A DNA stretch of 64,000 bases from positions 1,096,808 to 1,160,807 of the forward strand of contig BCKL01000001.1 in NCBI GenBank assembly GCA_001600635.1. The letters run 5' to 3'. The DNA is from Leucosporidium creatinivorum (Eukaryota > Basidiomycota > Microbotryomycetes > Leucosporidiales > Leucosporidiaceae). Made by a program: the position numbers and the translations under genes. Every line of letters starts with the position of its first letter. Within the stretch, counting starts at the first letter, position 1. The notes under the pieces are model-generated. The model made no database searches, was not told the DNA's origin, and was given only the letters and a program-made list of their open reading frames with translations. Shown here in pieces: positions 11,455 through 21,514 of the stretch.

Positions 11455-12900
11455 CATGCTTCCACCTCTCACTCGCGGCAGCGAGTCAAAGTCGATAAAC
11501 CTCCACCCCTCCCCATCCAACACGTCCGCATCCAATCCGGGATCTTCCTCACTCTCCTCGACGGCGAACGAGTCCTCCTCGCTCCCACCACCATCGCGCT
11601 CCTCGCCGCTACTCATCCTGCCTCCCGTACCGCTTCCTCGACCACTCTTGACGACGCAGGCCTCGACTACGAACTTCTCCTCGCCATCGGCTGTGGCGAC
11701 CCGAGGCTTGTAGGGGCAGTCGATTGGCATCGCGGCGAGTTTGGCGAGGGTCTTTGCGCTCGGCGGCTTCCGCTTTGTGCCCTTGGGCGGCAGGCCCGGC
11801 TTGTAGTCGCCAGAGGCGGTTGGCAATGTCGATTGAGTGGGAGGAGGACGAGGTTTGTGCACGGGTGGAGGGCGCTGTCGAATGGGAGGGATCCAGTCAT
11901 TCTCCTCCTGCCGCTTTGCTCGCCGAACGTCGCGCTTCTGCCGCTTGAGAATGGCGCGCTCCTGAGGTGTACGCTCGGGATGAGGTGATTGCTTCATGGC
12001 GATAGGGAGGACGAGGCTGGAAAGCGGTGGGTTGGGGTGTGTCGGTCGAAATGGCTTGGGATTGCTGTCGGTCTCGTTGTCGGGGTTGTAGCCGTACGAA
12101 TCCGGATCAGCAGCTGGGTCGACGTGGAAGGACGGGAAGAGGGAGGAGAAGGAGGCTCGTCGCCCTCCATCGCCGTCCGAGCTGTCCCCGCCGATGCTGT
12201 CCGCCGATGCCTCGGCGCTCCCGCCTCCTCCAACGCGAAACACCCTCGAGATGCGGACCTCTCCGCCGCCTAAGGTTGATAGCATCCGACGGAGAGTATC
12301 GAGCGTCTCGTCCATCTCCTTGCGAGTGAGGCCGACGAGGGTTCCATTATCGAGGACGCCGAGCTCGTACAGCGCCGAACCTCCTCCCTGGACCAGCCTC
12401 CAACGCAGCTGCGTCACGAGTTTGGCAAGTCGATGGGGCGAGTTGGCGTGTAGCTTGAGCTTGTACTCGATCTGAGAGCGAAGCAAGGTCAGCGCTGCTC
12501 CAAACCCACGTATCGGCGCCGAGACTCACATGGCCCTCCTGATCAACCTCAGGCGCGATGCCCTCCTCGACATCGCCCGTCAAGTCGTAGATGCTACTTT
12601 TGTCGAGCGACAGGCCTTCGAAATCCTCGCCCAAACCCTGAGCGAGCAGGTCCTCGAGGGAGGGCTGCCTCCGAATTCGAACGTGGGGCAGGCTCTGCGT
12701 GTCTTCGGGGGTGCGCGGAGTGGATGTCGGTGTTGGTAGGGAGAGAGGGGAAGGGGAAGCCGAGGCGGAGGACGAGTGGCCCGCCCATGGCTGCAGAAGC
12801 GGAGCAAGGCGCGTTAGCCGTGTTGATGAAAGGCGCGTGGGGCGGCGAGACGGCTTACAGATGGGAGCCGAGGCGACTCGGAGGTGTACTCGCCGAACAT
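11440..12900 (-). CDS. GTPBP1/2-type N-terminal domain protein lacking the GTPase
   Basis: Exons 12859-12900, 12530-12790 and 11440-12471 give 444 residues. Residues about 100-185 (IEYKLKLHANSPHRLAKLVT, then LRWRLVQGGGSALYELGVLD and TLVGLTRKEMDETLDTLRRM) match the segment found just before the G-domain in GTPBP1/GTPBP2 translational GTPases. No P-loop or NKXD motif follows. The rest is acidic and basic low-complexity sequence with a lysine/arginine-rich block (RAILKRQKRDVRRAKRQ) and a DDE-rich tail. The protein may bind a ribosome or RNA surface without hydrolysing GTP; this is inference. A 5' UTR intron (12950-13019 on this strand) has GTAAGT and CTGAC signals. Confidence 0.75.
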
Positions 12901-13449
12901 GGATAGTCGAAGGGTATGCAGCTTATTAGACTGCTCTCGTAGGCGCTGCCTGAGGGAGTGAGTCAAAGGTCAGCGACGGCCGCCTCTCTCGCTGCCCCGC
13001 ACTCCGTTTGCTGACTTACAGAGGGCGATGGGACGTACAGAAGGAGCTGGGCTCGAGCGATAGATTATTTGAAGCGAAGGGTTACGCTGAGTGGAAGAGC
13101 GACGGCGTGACGACGAGGTCTTTGTTGCTCGCTCAGGCGGTGGCGTAGCTGTCGATGTGCAGATGGTATAAGGCTGTAGGAGGTGTGCTTGGAACGCTCT
13201 ATATCCGTGTGATCATCGTCAGTCGTTTTGTAAGTCGAGTCGTGAGCGAGAGGATGAAGTGGGAGAGCAAGAGAGACTTAGAGAGTCGGAGGCCTTCGCA
13301 ACGGCGGACGTCGAGTCAGGACGAAGCTGGTTTGGCTGCGAGGAACTGATGTTACATTTTACTTTCCGATGGTAAACCCTCTACAACCTCCGGTCCTCGG
13401 TACTGCAAATAGCGCGGCTCGACTCGATCCTCCTCCACTCAGGTCCTCC
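12901..13449. other. Gene-less stretch: 5' leader and promoter
   Basis: Holds the 5' leader of the GTPBP1-type gene, including a 70-nt UTR intron, then promoter sequence, and the 3' UTR of ATP12 from 13449 down. A plus-strand open frame at 13022-13149 looks protein-like but I cannot give it a start or an upstream exon. Confidence 0.5.
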
Positions 13450-14766
13450 TCAAGCGCTCAAGTTTAGAGTACTGCACAACAACCCAGCGCTACCGAGGCG
13501 TACACGAACGTCTTCGTTGTCTACGTCGTGCGCTGTTGATGTGAGAGGTCAGCGACCGTCGTAGAGGCCTGGGAAGGGCTCCAGCGCCATCGCCGAGCGC
13601 CGAGAAACAGATTCAAGCGGTCCCGAGAGAGCCTGAGGCCGCCTGGGATCACGCGAGAGCTGGAAAAGGTGCCACTCACTATCCTCGACCTCTCCCCATC
13701 GATCAATCTGACTCTGCACCTCGACATGAGCAGCCTTGGCCGCGTCGTCAACCGACAAGTGGCCCTCAACCAGCGCCAACGCGATGATGTACGACTTGGA
13801 GGCGAGGACAGCACGCTCGAAAGCTGTAAGAAGGTCAGATCAGCTTCCTGCAGCTATCTAGTAAGAACTCATGCAGCAAACGAACCAGCAAGCTTGAACT
13901 GATCGTACTCGCCGACGATAGCGCCGAGCTTTAGGATGGTAGCGTCCGTTTGCTTGGTGTTGAGGATACCCTCGTAGACCTTGACGTCGACCTTGTAGGT
14001 GTCACGCACCCACTGCAGCAGCGGCTTCCAGTGGGCATCCTGCTGAGCGACGAGCTGGTGGGGAAAGTCCTCGTGGAAGCTGCGAGAGGGAGAGTGGGTC
14101 AGCGAAAGGCTGGCAAGGTACAAAACAAGCTGAGGATGCATTGACTGACCAGACGGTGTCGGTATCGAGGTACTTGAGCAGCGAAGCGACGACCTCCTTG
14201 CGCATCTCGGTGTCGTGGAGTCCGTCGAGGGCACGGGACATGATGGAGGTCTGGGAGTGAGGCTGTCAGATGGAACTCAAACTTCTCTGCACTCCTGCAG
14301 CTCGCCATGGGCAGAGTATGAGGCTGAAGGACCGCGACCTGGTTCTCCCACTCCTCGGCGATGAGCACGGCGACGGGCAGCCTCTCCTTCGGCAGCAGCA
14401 GTGGTACACCTCCGGGGGTCTTGAGCGTACGCTTATCCAGGAGGACCCTGAACTGACCTGTAAGTCGTGTAGGCAATCAGTCAGCTCCACCTCTCGAGCG
14501 CTTCTTCTCGAACAAGCCAGCCGACGCACCCTGCTCAGTCTTCTCGATCGAAACCGACTTCCAGAAGCGCCTCATCATCTTCTCAGCCCCTGCACCACAA
14601 ACCCGAAGCTTGTCAGCCAGCAGACGACGCGCTCCTTGCCGGACGAAAACGCACTCGAAGTCTGGGGCTCGGCAGTCGGTGCTCCGGCAGCTGGTGCTGC
14701 TGTTGAAGCATGGCGGATAGCCAGAGGTGAAAGAACTGCGCGAGATCTTGTAGCGAGACGGAACAT
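13450..14766 (-). CDS. ATP12: ATP12, F1-ATPase assembly chaperone
   Basis: Seven exons (14655-14766, 14530-14589, 14306-14457, 14150-14250, 13886-14079, 13680-13823, 13450-13532) give 281 residues. ATP12 binds the free F1 alpha subunit in the mitochondrial matrix. The N-terminus (MFRLATRSRAVLSPLAIRHAS) is a basic amphipathic targeting peptide. Family blocks are RRFWKSVSIEKTEQGQFRV, LLDKRTLKTPGG, LPMTSIMSRALDG, the LALVEGHLSVDDAAKAA helix, and the C-terminal QIDRWGEVEDTHDVDNEDV. The intron between LPM and TSIM starts with GC (GCGAGC at 14305), because no GT donor preserves the block. It is head-to-head with COA3, another mitochondrial assembly factor, across a 232-bp shared promoter. Confidence 0.94.
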
Positions 14767-14998
14767 GACGGGACGAGCGGGCGAGAGCACAACCCTGGGA
14801 AGCTCAGCTCGCAACTCTTGATATCGCCCACATCTTTCGCTCGACCTCTTGATTTCGCTCGTGAGCTGCAGCGCGTGTCTACAGAACTGCAGAACTTCCT
14901 GCTGACCTCCTGCCACGTCCCTAGCCACCAACACATCCCATTCTCAAAGCCCGATTCGCATCTTTCCTCCCCTCGCCGCCGCTCGCCCTTCCCATCCA

Positions 14999-15547
14999 AT
15001 GTCGGCCACTTCCAGCACCACCAGCCGTGCAGCACGAGCAACCTACCATCCTAAAGGATACGGCGTCTCCGAGGGACTCGCCCGCGCTCGCAAGCCCTTC
15101 CGCATGGCCAACGCCATCACCGGCGCCATCATCGCCAGCTTCGCCGTCTCGGTCTACTTCTACTCGATCCGCGCCGTGGCCCAGGACGACTTTTCCGACA
15201 TTGCGGCCCCGAGCGAGGAGGAGCGCAGGGGTGTGAGGTCGATCGAGGACGAGTTGAAGCTCAAGGAGCAGCTCAAGGCGGATCGCCTCGGCCTGCCAGG
15301 CAGCGTGCAGAGCAAGGTGCAGGAGGCCGAGGACGCGAGCAGGAAGCTGGGTGGACAGGTTCAGGAGAAGGCGGCCGAGGTCAAGCAGGCGGTCCAGGGA
15401 ACGAGGAGTTCGGTCCTCCAGCTCCTCACCGAGAGCTTCGGCGGCAAGGGAGCGCCGAGCAAGTTCATCCAGAGCGCTCCCTCGGTAGATAGGTTGGGTC
15501 GCGTCGGAGATCAGGCTCCTCTCGACGGGTCGAGGCGGTTGGTGTAG
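14999..15547 (+). CDS. COA3: COA3/CCDC56-type cytochrome c oxidase assembly factor
   Basis: One uninterrupted frame of 182 residues. The PF09813-like core is YHPKGYGVSEGLARARKPF, followed by a single transmembrane segment (ITGAIIASFAVSVYFYSIRA) at about residues 40-60 and the conserved QDDFSDI after it. COA3 is an inner-membrane protein that with Cox14 holds newly made Cox1 and feeds back on COX1 translation. The C-terminal half is a long charged helix (IEDELKLKEQLKADRLGL ... VQSKVQEAEDA) that is longer than in S. cerevisiae. One of the few intron-less genes here. It shares a promoter with ATP12. Confidence 0.88.
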   Translation: MSATSSTTSRAARATYHPKGYGVSEGLARARKPFRMANAITGAIIASFAVSVYFYSIRAVAQDDFSDIAAPSEEERRGVRSIEDELKLKEQLKADRLGLPGSVQSKVQEAEDASRKLGGQVQEKAAEVKQAVQGTRSSVLQLLTESFGGKGAPSKFIQSAPSVDRLGRVGDQAPLDGSRRLV

Positions 15548-15981
15548 GTGTAGCTTGTGATAGCTTGGAACGAGCCCTCATCCCCCATCTCAACTTCGAC
15601 GATGGCAGCGCTCGCGATCGCGAGGATTTGCGCAGCGCTCGGCCTACCTCCAACACTACCAGCTAACACCGCTCGCTCTAAGCCCTGCGAGTTGCTAGCA
15701 AACCACTCGGAAGCAAGCGAGACGAGTGAGAGAGAGGAGAGCCAGCTGGGTCGAGCGCTGGCGAGCTGAGACGAGAGCGGGGCGAGCTTCGTTGACGAAC
15801 TCTAGACGCTGTGCAACAGCAACAAGGGTTTTCAGCCGGAAGCTGGGTCACACCCTGTCCCTCGTGTGCAAGTACAGCTCGCTGATGCTCACTCCCGGCG
15901 CTGGACCTCTCGCCTGCTAGCGCTGAGATATGCTCGAGTCTCAAGCTTGCTGTGACAGAACACTATTCGTCGCTATCGAGG
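15548..15981. other. Gene-less stretch between convergent genes
   Basis: Holds the 3' UTRs of COA3 (+) and the F-box gene (-). I see no RNA gene, repeat or protein-like frame of note. Confidence 0.6.
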
Positions 15982-17256
15982 CTAGCTATCCTCCTCCCCT
16001 TTATCTCCGTGATCAGCTCCGTCCTCCGGCTCCTCCTCCGCCGAGCTGCCCGCCGAGTCCGACCAGTCGTCAAACCACTCCTCCGCATCGAATCTGCACA
16101 AAAAGACCCCACTCTCGCGCACCGCCGCCTTGATCTCCGTCATCTCCTCCTCGGGTCGGTCCATCCTCTCCCCGTCGTCTCCCGGGATCTCGGATTCGAG
16201 GGAGATGTAGTCGAGATTGGGTAGGCACTGCGAGTCGTTGAGAAACTCGATCAGGTAGGGGGTGCGCATGGAGAGTGAGTTGTAAAAGGTGATGCCTCGG
16301 AGCGAGGATGGAAGGCGATGAAAAGGGCGAAGATGGTCGATGGCGAAGGTTGACTCGCCGAGCTCATCCATCTCGCCGTTCGACTCTCGGTTGGCGCTGT
16401 AGAGCTCTTGGAGATTGGGACAGCCTCGGATAGCATCCAGTAGCTTATGGGCGTGCTGCTGGTTGTCCCACGGGATGTTGACGTGGAGCTGGCGGAGGGC
16501 GATGAAGGCGCCGAGGTCGAAGATCTGTCCCTCGAGGACCGCATCGCAGAGGAGCTCCTTCAGCGAGTCCTGCGACGACCGAAGAAGCCTCCCGAGTACG
16601 TCTGGATCCATCGGGTCGTGGGTGTAGAATCGGCGAAGGCGGAAAGCAGGGGAGGGGATTATGAGGTCGTTGGCGACTACGCCAAGGTCGTGAATATCGA
16701 GCCAGGTGAGAGCGGAGAGGGATGAAAGGAGAGGCAAGAGGTCTTCCGAGTGTATGTATCGCTCGGGGAGGCTTAGGTGACGAAGCGAAGGCGCGAAGCT
16801 CCCTAAAAGGCGCGCCAACGTCTTGGACTGCGAAGGCTCGGCCCAGCCTATCTCGGCGCTGACACTCACGCCAAGGTAAAGGTGTTTGAGGTCCCTCGAC
16901 ATCCCAAGAACGGTCTTCAATGCGTTCTCGACGGTCGGCAGGTCTTTCACTCGGAATCCCCAGAACCAGAGCTTTCGGACATGGTCGGCAAGGCTGGGTG
17001 CAGCGAGGAGGGTATTATAAAGGATCTGGGACTGTGCGTCAAACGAGGCGATCCTGGGAGTGGTATCTTGAGTGCGTGGTTCCACGAGGTGGAACGAGAT
17101 GCTGTAGTAAAGCGCCTTGCGCGCCAGATGGAGGAAGGATTTGGAAACGAGAGCGCAGTTGGCCCAGATTCGGTCGTTTCCTCGACGACCTGTGGGGTCG
17201 CTGACCTGGTTGAGGATAGCGCTGATGATCTCGGGAGGGAGCGAGGGGACGGGCAT
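15982..17256 (-). CDS. F-box protein with leucine-rich-like repeats (copy A)
   Basis: A single coding exon of 424 residues. The N-terminus (MPVPSLPPEIISAILNQV ... CALVSKSFLHLARKALYY) is an F-box-like motif. The rest has irregular leucine-rich repeats (SLRHLSLPERYIHSEDLLPL, LTWLDIHDLGVV, LRQLHVNIPWDN, NLQELYSANR) and an acidic tail (WFDDWSDSAGSSAEEEPED). Such proteins usually recruit substrates to SCF ubiquitin ligases; the substrate is unknown. A paralog lies inverted at 33366. Both share the start MP(V/I)P(S/Q)LPPEI and a long spliced untranslated leader. Many basidiomycetes carry expanded families of these genes. Confidence 0.85.
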   Translation of the reverse strand: MPVPSLPPEIISAILNQVSDPTGRRGNDRIWANCALVSKSFLHLARKALYYSISFHLVEPRTQDTTPRIASFDAQSQILYNTLLAAPSLADHVRKLWFWGFRVKDLPTVENALKTVLGMSRDLKHLYLGVSVSAEIGWAEPSQSKTLARLLGSFAPSLRHLSLPERYIHSEDLLPLLSSLSALTWLDIHDLGVVANDLIIPSPAFRLRRFYTHDPMDPDVLGRLLRSSQDSLKELLCDAVLEGQIFDLGAFIALRQLHVNIPWDNQQHAHKLLDAIRGCPNLQELYSANRESNGEMDELGESTFAIDHLRPFHRLPSSLRGITFYNSLSMRTPYLIEFLNDSQCLPNLDYISLESEIPGDDGERMDRPEEEMTEIKAAVRESGVFLCRFDAEEWFDDWSDSAGSSAEEEPEDGADHGDKGEEDS

Positions 17257-17690
17257 GGTGGTGAAAGGGAGGGATGCGGAAGCAGGCGACTTGGAGGAGG
17301 GAGGCTCGGCGATGGTCGTTCGAGCGGTGAGAGCTGTAGGTCGACAAAGCGGATCAGCTCGAGCTCGAACTCTGTTGCTGTGATACTACCCACCTGCTGT
17401 AGCCGAGGTGAGCGCGGTCGATTGAGCACGAGCCTTGTTGTGAGCGACGAGGGGAGCGAGCGTCCGAACTCTGCTAGAGTCGAGCTGGGAGCCGTAGGAG
17501 AGCGTGCTGAGTCAGCAGAGAGCTAGCAGAGCAGTCAATGAGACCTCTACTCACTCTCGAGCGGTCGAAGCAACGCCCTCGAGCTTCCAGTCCAGCGAGA
17601 GTCGAGTTGAGCAGCACCGACGAAGAGAGGTGTAGTCGAGTGGGGAGGGGGCTGAGAGCTTTCAGTCGAGCTTACAGCTAGCTTTTAAGT
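17257..17690 (-). promoter_or_regulatory. Spliced 5' leader of F-box copy A, shared with copy B
   Basis: On the minus strand this leader contains two intron-like segments (GTGAGT ... CCCAG and GTGGGT ... CTACAG). It aligns by eye with the leader at about 32930-33365. The block reading GCTCGCTCCCCTCGTCGCT is identical in both, and the surrounding 60 bases differ at only about five positions. No in-frame ATG starts upstream of MPVPS. The stretch 17691-17919 beyond it is promoter plus 3' UTR of the glycosidase gene. Confidence 0.7.
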
Positions 17691-17919
17691 CGTCCTGTTC
17701 CCTACGAGGCGAGTCGAAACGAGCGAGACGAGTGAAGCGTAGGAGGGCAAGCCGAGGTCGAGGAGCTGGGGCAGACGAGGTTCAGATCTCCAGGCCTTCT
17801 CCAGGCTTGAGCTTGGTGCAGGTAAGGCTGAACAAAGTGTTACATAGAGGGAGATAAACTATGAGCTCTATACAAAACGCTACAACATCACTCCTCCGCC
17901 AGGCTCTCTGTCTCGGCGC

Positions 17920-20900
17920 TCAACCTCTCACCGCGCCGACGACATAATACAGCGCCACTCCTACCGCCGCTCCCACCATCAAGCGACGACGCAATCTGGT
18001 CCTTTGCTCGTCGGTGTCGTTGGCGTCGGGGTGGAAGGCGATCCCGCCTGCTTGATAGCGGTACGGAGTCGGCGACGAGGGATGGCGCCGTCCTGTGAAA
18101 GGGAGAGAAGGAAGGTAAGTAGGAGAGGGAAGAGAGAAGGAGGGAGAGATGCGCACGTTCCCATTGATTGACCCTGAGGTGAGGTTGAGCGAGATTGAGG
18201 AGGACCGAGAAGGAGAGAGGGGAGGAGAGTCTCAGCGACGGCGAGACGAGAGATCGAATAGACAAGAGGCCGAAGTGAGAAAGGCAAGCTCACCAAGTAG
18301 GTATAGCTCCATGCGTCCTCTGCAGCTCAATCTTGACCGTCACGCTCCCACTAATCGGCCGAGGATAGAACCACCTCAAGATCTGGCCCTCGGTCTCCCA
18401 CCTCCCCGTCGAGACCTTGACATCCAACGACAACGCTCTCGGATCCTCTTCCAGCGTCTCATTCGGCAGGTCAAGGCGAATATCCCCTCCGCCCGAGCCT
18501 CGCCGAGTCTTGTCGTCCGAGCCGTGCAAAGGGAACGCCGGTCCGCCATCCTCCTCCTCTTCATCCTCCTCATCCTCCTCACGCAGATCATCGCTGATAA
18601 CCTGACTAACTCGACTCGGGTACGCCGCGTAGTGAATGAGCGGGACGTAGATCTCGGTCGGCACCTCATTGTCGACGACATCGCCCGCCTCGACCTTGAC
18701 GGTGAGGGAGAACTTGCTCGACCGAATGTCAAAGTTGATCTCGAGGGGGATGCCGACCGTCTTCATAGGGTATGGTCGACAGAAGGCGGCGATAGCGCGA
18801 GAGCCGTCGTTGAGGTTGATGGGTTGGAAGGAGTCGGAGGAGGAAGGGCCGAGGGTAGTGGACGAGGAAGTGGAGAGGTACGCTGGTCTTTGGGGTTTGA
18901 GGGAGGCGTTGGCGTCTGCTAGGGAGGTGGGGGAGTCGCGGGAGGTCGTAGGAGCGAGGGAAGTCGAGGAAGGAGAAGTCGAGGGAAGGGAATTGAGCTT
19001 GAGCGCCGAAGAGTCGCGAGAGGGGAAGGTCGACGAGTTGAGCGATGAGGCCTTCGAGTTGGCCCTCGCGCGATTGTTGGAGATCTTGCCGATGAGGTCG
19101 TTCTGGCTCGTCGTCGTCCGGTAGTCGAGCATCCTCTCCCGATCATCCTTGCTCCACACCGAGAGATCCTCCCCATTCCACAGATCGCCCCACTGATGAC
19201 TGTTGTCGGGACAGTACGTCCAGATCGAGTAGTTGAGCGCGTTGACCCCATCGCAGGCGTTGAGACTGGCGTCGAGCGCGCGAATGTGGCCCGAGTAATC
19301 GCCGTCGACGTAGGCCTTCTTCTTGTCTAGGTCGAAGGGGATGCCGATCTCGCCCATGATGGTAGGGAATTGGCCGAGGGCGGTGAGTCCGTCGGAGCGG
19401 AGCATGCTGAGTTGGTCGCGCATGCAGCGGCGGATGGCTGATTCGCCGACCTTGACGCCGAGCAGGACGGAGGCGTACTTGCTGCAGGAGAGAAATAAGT
19501 CAGCTTGAGAGCGACGAGGTACGTGAGACAGCGAGTGAAAGAACATGCCCGCGAAGGATGCCGAGAGCGTCGGCGTTGAACCAGTTCTGCGAGGGGGACG
19601 TGGGTCAGCTCGGCCTTGGCTTCAGGTTAAGGCGAGCTCGGGACGCACCCAATGCTTCGTCACCAACGTCAATCCGTCGTAGAAGTGACTCGAATGCGCC
19701 GCTCGTCCTTGGATCTCGGGTCCCTCGATCTTGGGCGGGACTTGGAAGACGGGGCTCTGGATGAAGTGGATGGCCTCGGGATGGAAAGAGCGAACGACTG
19801 GAGCGTAACGACGCCAATGCGGTAGCCAGTAGTCGGCGCCAAAGTCGACCTTTCGGAGGGGACCGTCAACGCGGGAGGAGGAAGAGAGGGAGGAGGAAGG
19901 GGAGGCGCCGCGGTAGAAATCGAAATAGGCGGGTTGGAGTAGCTCGTCCGTCTCGACGTCCCACACGCCATGCAATCCCCAGATACACGTGCCCAACTCC
20001 CAATCCCTCCCCCTCGTCCAGCCATACCGACTCCCCTCCCTCTCCTCCTCCGGATCCAGCCACGCCCTCACTCCCTTCGGATCAATCACGACACTCCCAT
20101 CCCTCTTCGGTCCCAAGGGGCCGAACTTCCAATTTTCCACCTCTACCTTCGCTCCCATCCCCATCCTCATCGCCTGGAACGCGGTGGGCATGGGCCCGAC
20201 GCGAAGGACCGACTCCTTGCCGTGCTGCGAGAGGTCGGGGATGGAGAGGTACCCCGCGTTCGGCTCGTTGAGGGAGTCCCATCCGATCACACACTCGTCG
20301 AGGAGGTCTCCGGCTTCTTCGATAGCCCTCCCGAGCTGCTTCATCGCATCAAAGAAGTGCTGCTCGAGGTAATCCTGGATATTGACGCCGTCGATGATGC
20401 ACTTGGGGGCGTAGTCCCGTCCAGCGAACCAGAGGGTGAAGAGGGTTTGACAGGCAAGGCGGGAGTAGTTGGTCGCCCAGATCATGGCGGGGTAGGAGGA
20501 GGGGTTGGGAGCCGAGGGGGTGGGCCATTCGCATTCGAGATAGGCGGCGCAGGTCGTGGTGAAGGCTTGGGGGTTAAGACCGCAGGCTAAGAGAGTCCAG
20601 TAGGGTGCGCCGGAGCCGCCGGAGAAGCGTGACCACTGTAGAAGGGGAGTGCGAGATTAGCTCGGCGCCGAGAGGGATCGGCGACGGGGAGCGAGGGCTG
20701 GTTGGAGAGGAGATGGAACGCACGAGATCTTGATGAGGGTCGATATAGACGTGGAATCCGTGCTCCTTGCATTTCCGTAGCAGCTTGACGGTGTAGTCGA
20801 GGTACTCTTGATCGTACTTGCCGCTGGTTCGGGGTTCGTCCGTCGTCAGCTGTCAACTCCATCCTCGCTTCGATAGAGCTACAACTCACGGTCCCTCATG

Positions 20901-21218
20901 TTCAATCGACTCCCACGTCACGACATAGCGCAGCGAATTGAACCCCCACCCCCTCAACCTCTCCAGATGCTCATCCGCCTCGTCGAGCTCCAACACCCTG
21001 CCAACAAAGCTCATCTCCCCATCAATCGCATGCTCCCAGAACCCTTCCAGCTGAGCTCCCGGTTGGCCGCGAGGTGTCTTGGCTGAAGAGGCGAGGTTGA
21101 TGCCGCGTAAGAGGAGGGTGCGGCCGTCGGTCTGAGTGAAGTGGGCGGAGGAGGAGTGGATGTAGTGTGGTGGGACGGGGTTGCCTGTTACTGGTGAATG
21201 AGTCGGAGGAGGTGCCAT
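17920..21218 (-). CDS. GH5 subfamily 12 glucosidase (EGCrP / steryl-glucosidase type)
   Basis: Exons 20890-21218, 20724-20823, 19649-20635, 19549-19586, 18294-19481, 18157-18173 and 17920-18092 give 943 residues. GH5_12 enzymes hydrolyse glucosylceramide or steryl glucosides in fungi. The acid/base is in [12 protein letters not shown] and the nucleophile in [22 protein letters not shown] and [21 protein letters not shown] are typical. A C-terminal beta-sandwich follows ([11 protein letters not shown] ... [19 protein letters not shown]), with a 60-residue disordered insert before it and a [16 protein letters not shown] acidic loop. The end carries a predicted membrane anchor ([18 protein letters not shown]). 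The frame requires a GC donor at 19548 and a 17-nt exon. Which of the two substrates is used cannot be read from sequence. Confidence 0.9.
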
Positions 21219-21514
21219 GGCTGCTGTGGTGCAGAGCAGAGAGACCGAGATGAGCTAGCGAGGTGGCCTGACTGAGCGAGCGCGCGGGGATGAGGTGACG
21301 ATGAGGCGGTGGAAACGAGAGGGATGATACGAGTGCTGCTATAGGCGGGCGACGGAGGCTATAAGGGTACAGAAATCGAGTCTTGTATGAGCGGTGGCAA
21401 GGACGAGCGAAAGAGGAGGAGGGAGAGCCTCGAGAGTCGCCTTGGGCGCGAACCACTCGGACTTGGCTTTCTCCGTTTCACTGCTCTTTCTCGCTTCGAC
21501 TAAAAGACTACAGG

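Noticed and set aside
13022-13149. Plus-strand open frame ending AQAVA, possibly a last exon
   Set aside because: No ATG or supported upstream exon; the minus-strand reading as 5' leader of the GTPBP1-type gene explains the region better. Kept only as an antisense observation.
18149-18922. Long plus-strand frame opposite the glycosidase gene
   Set aside because: It is the antisense shadow of a conserved GH5_12 beta-sandwich exon.
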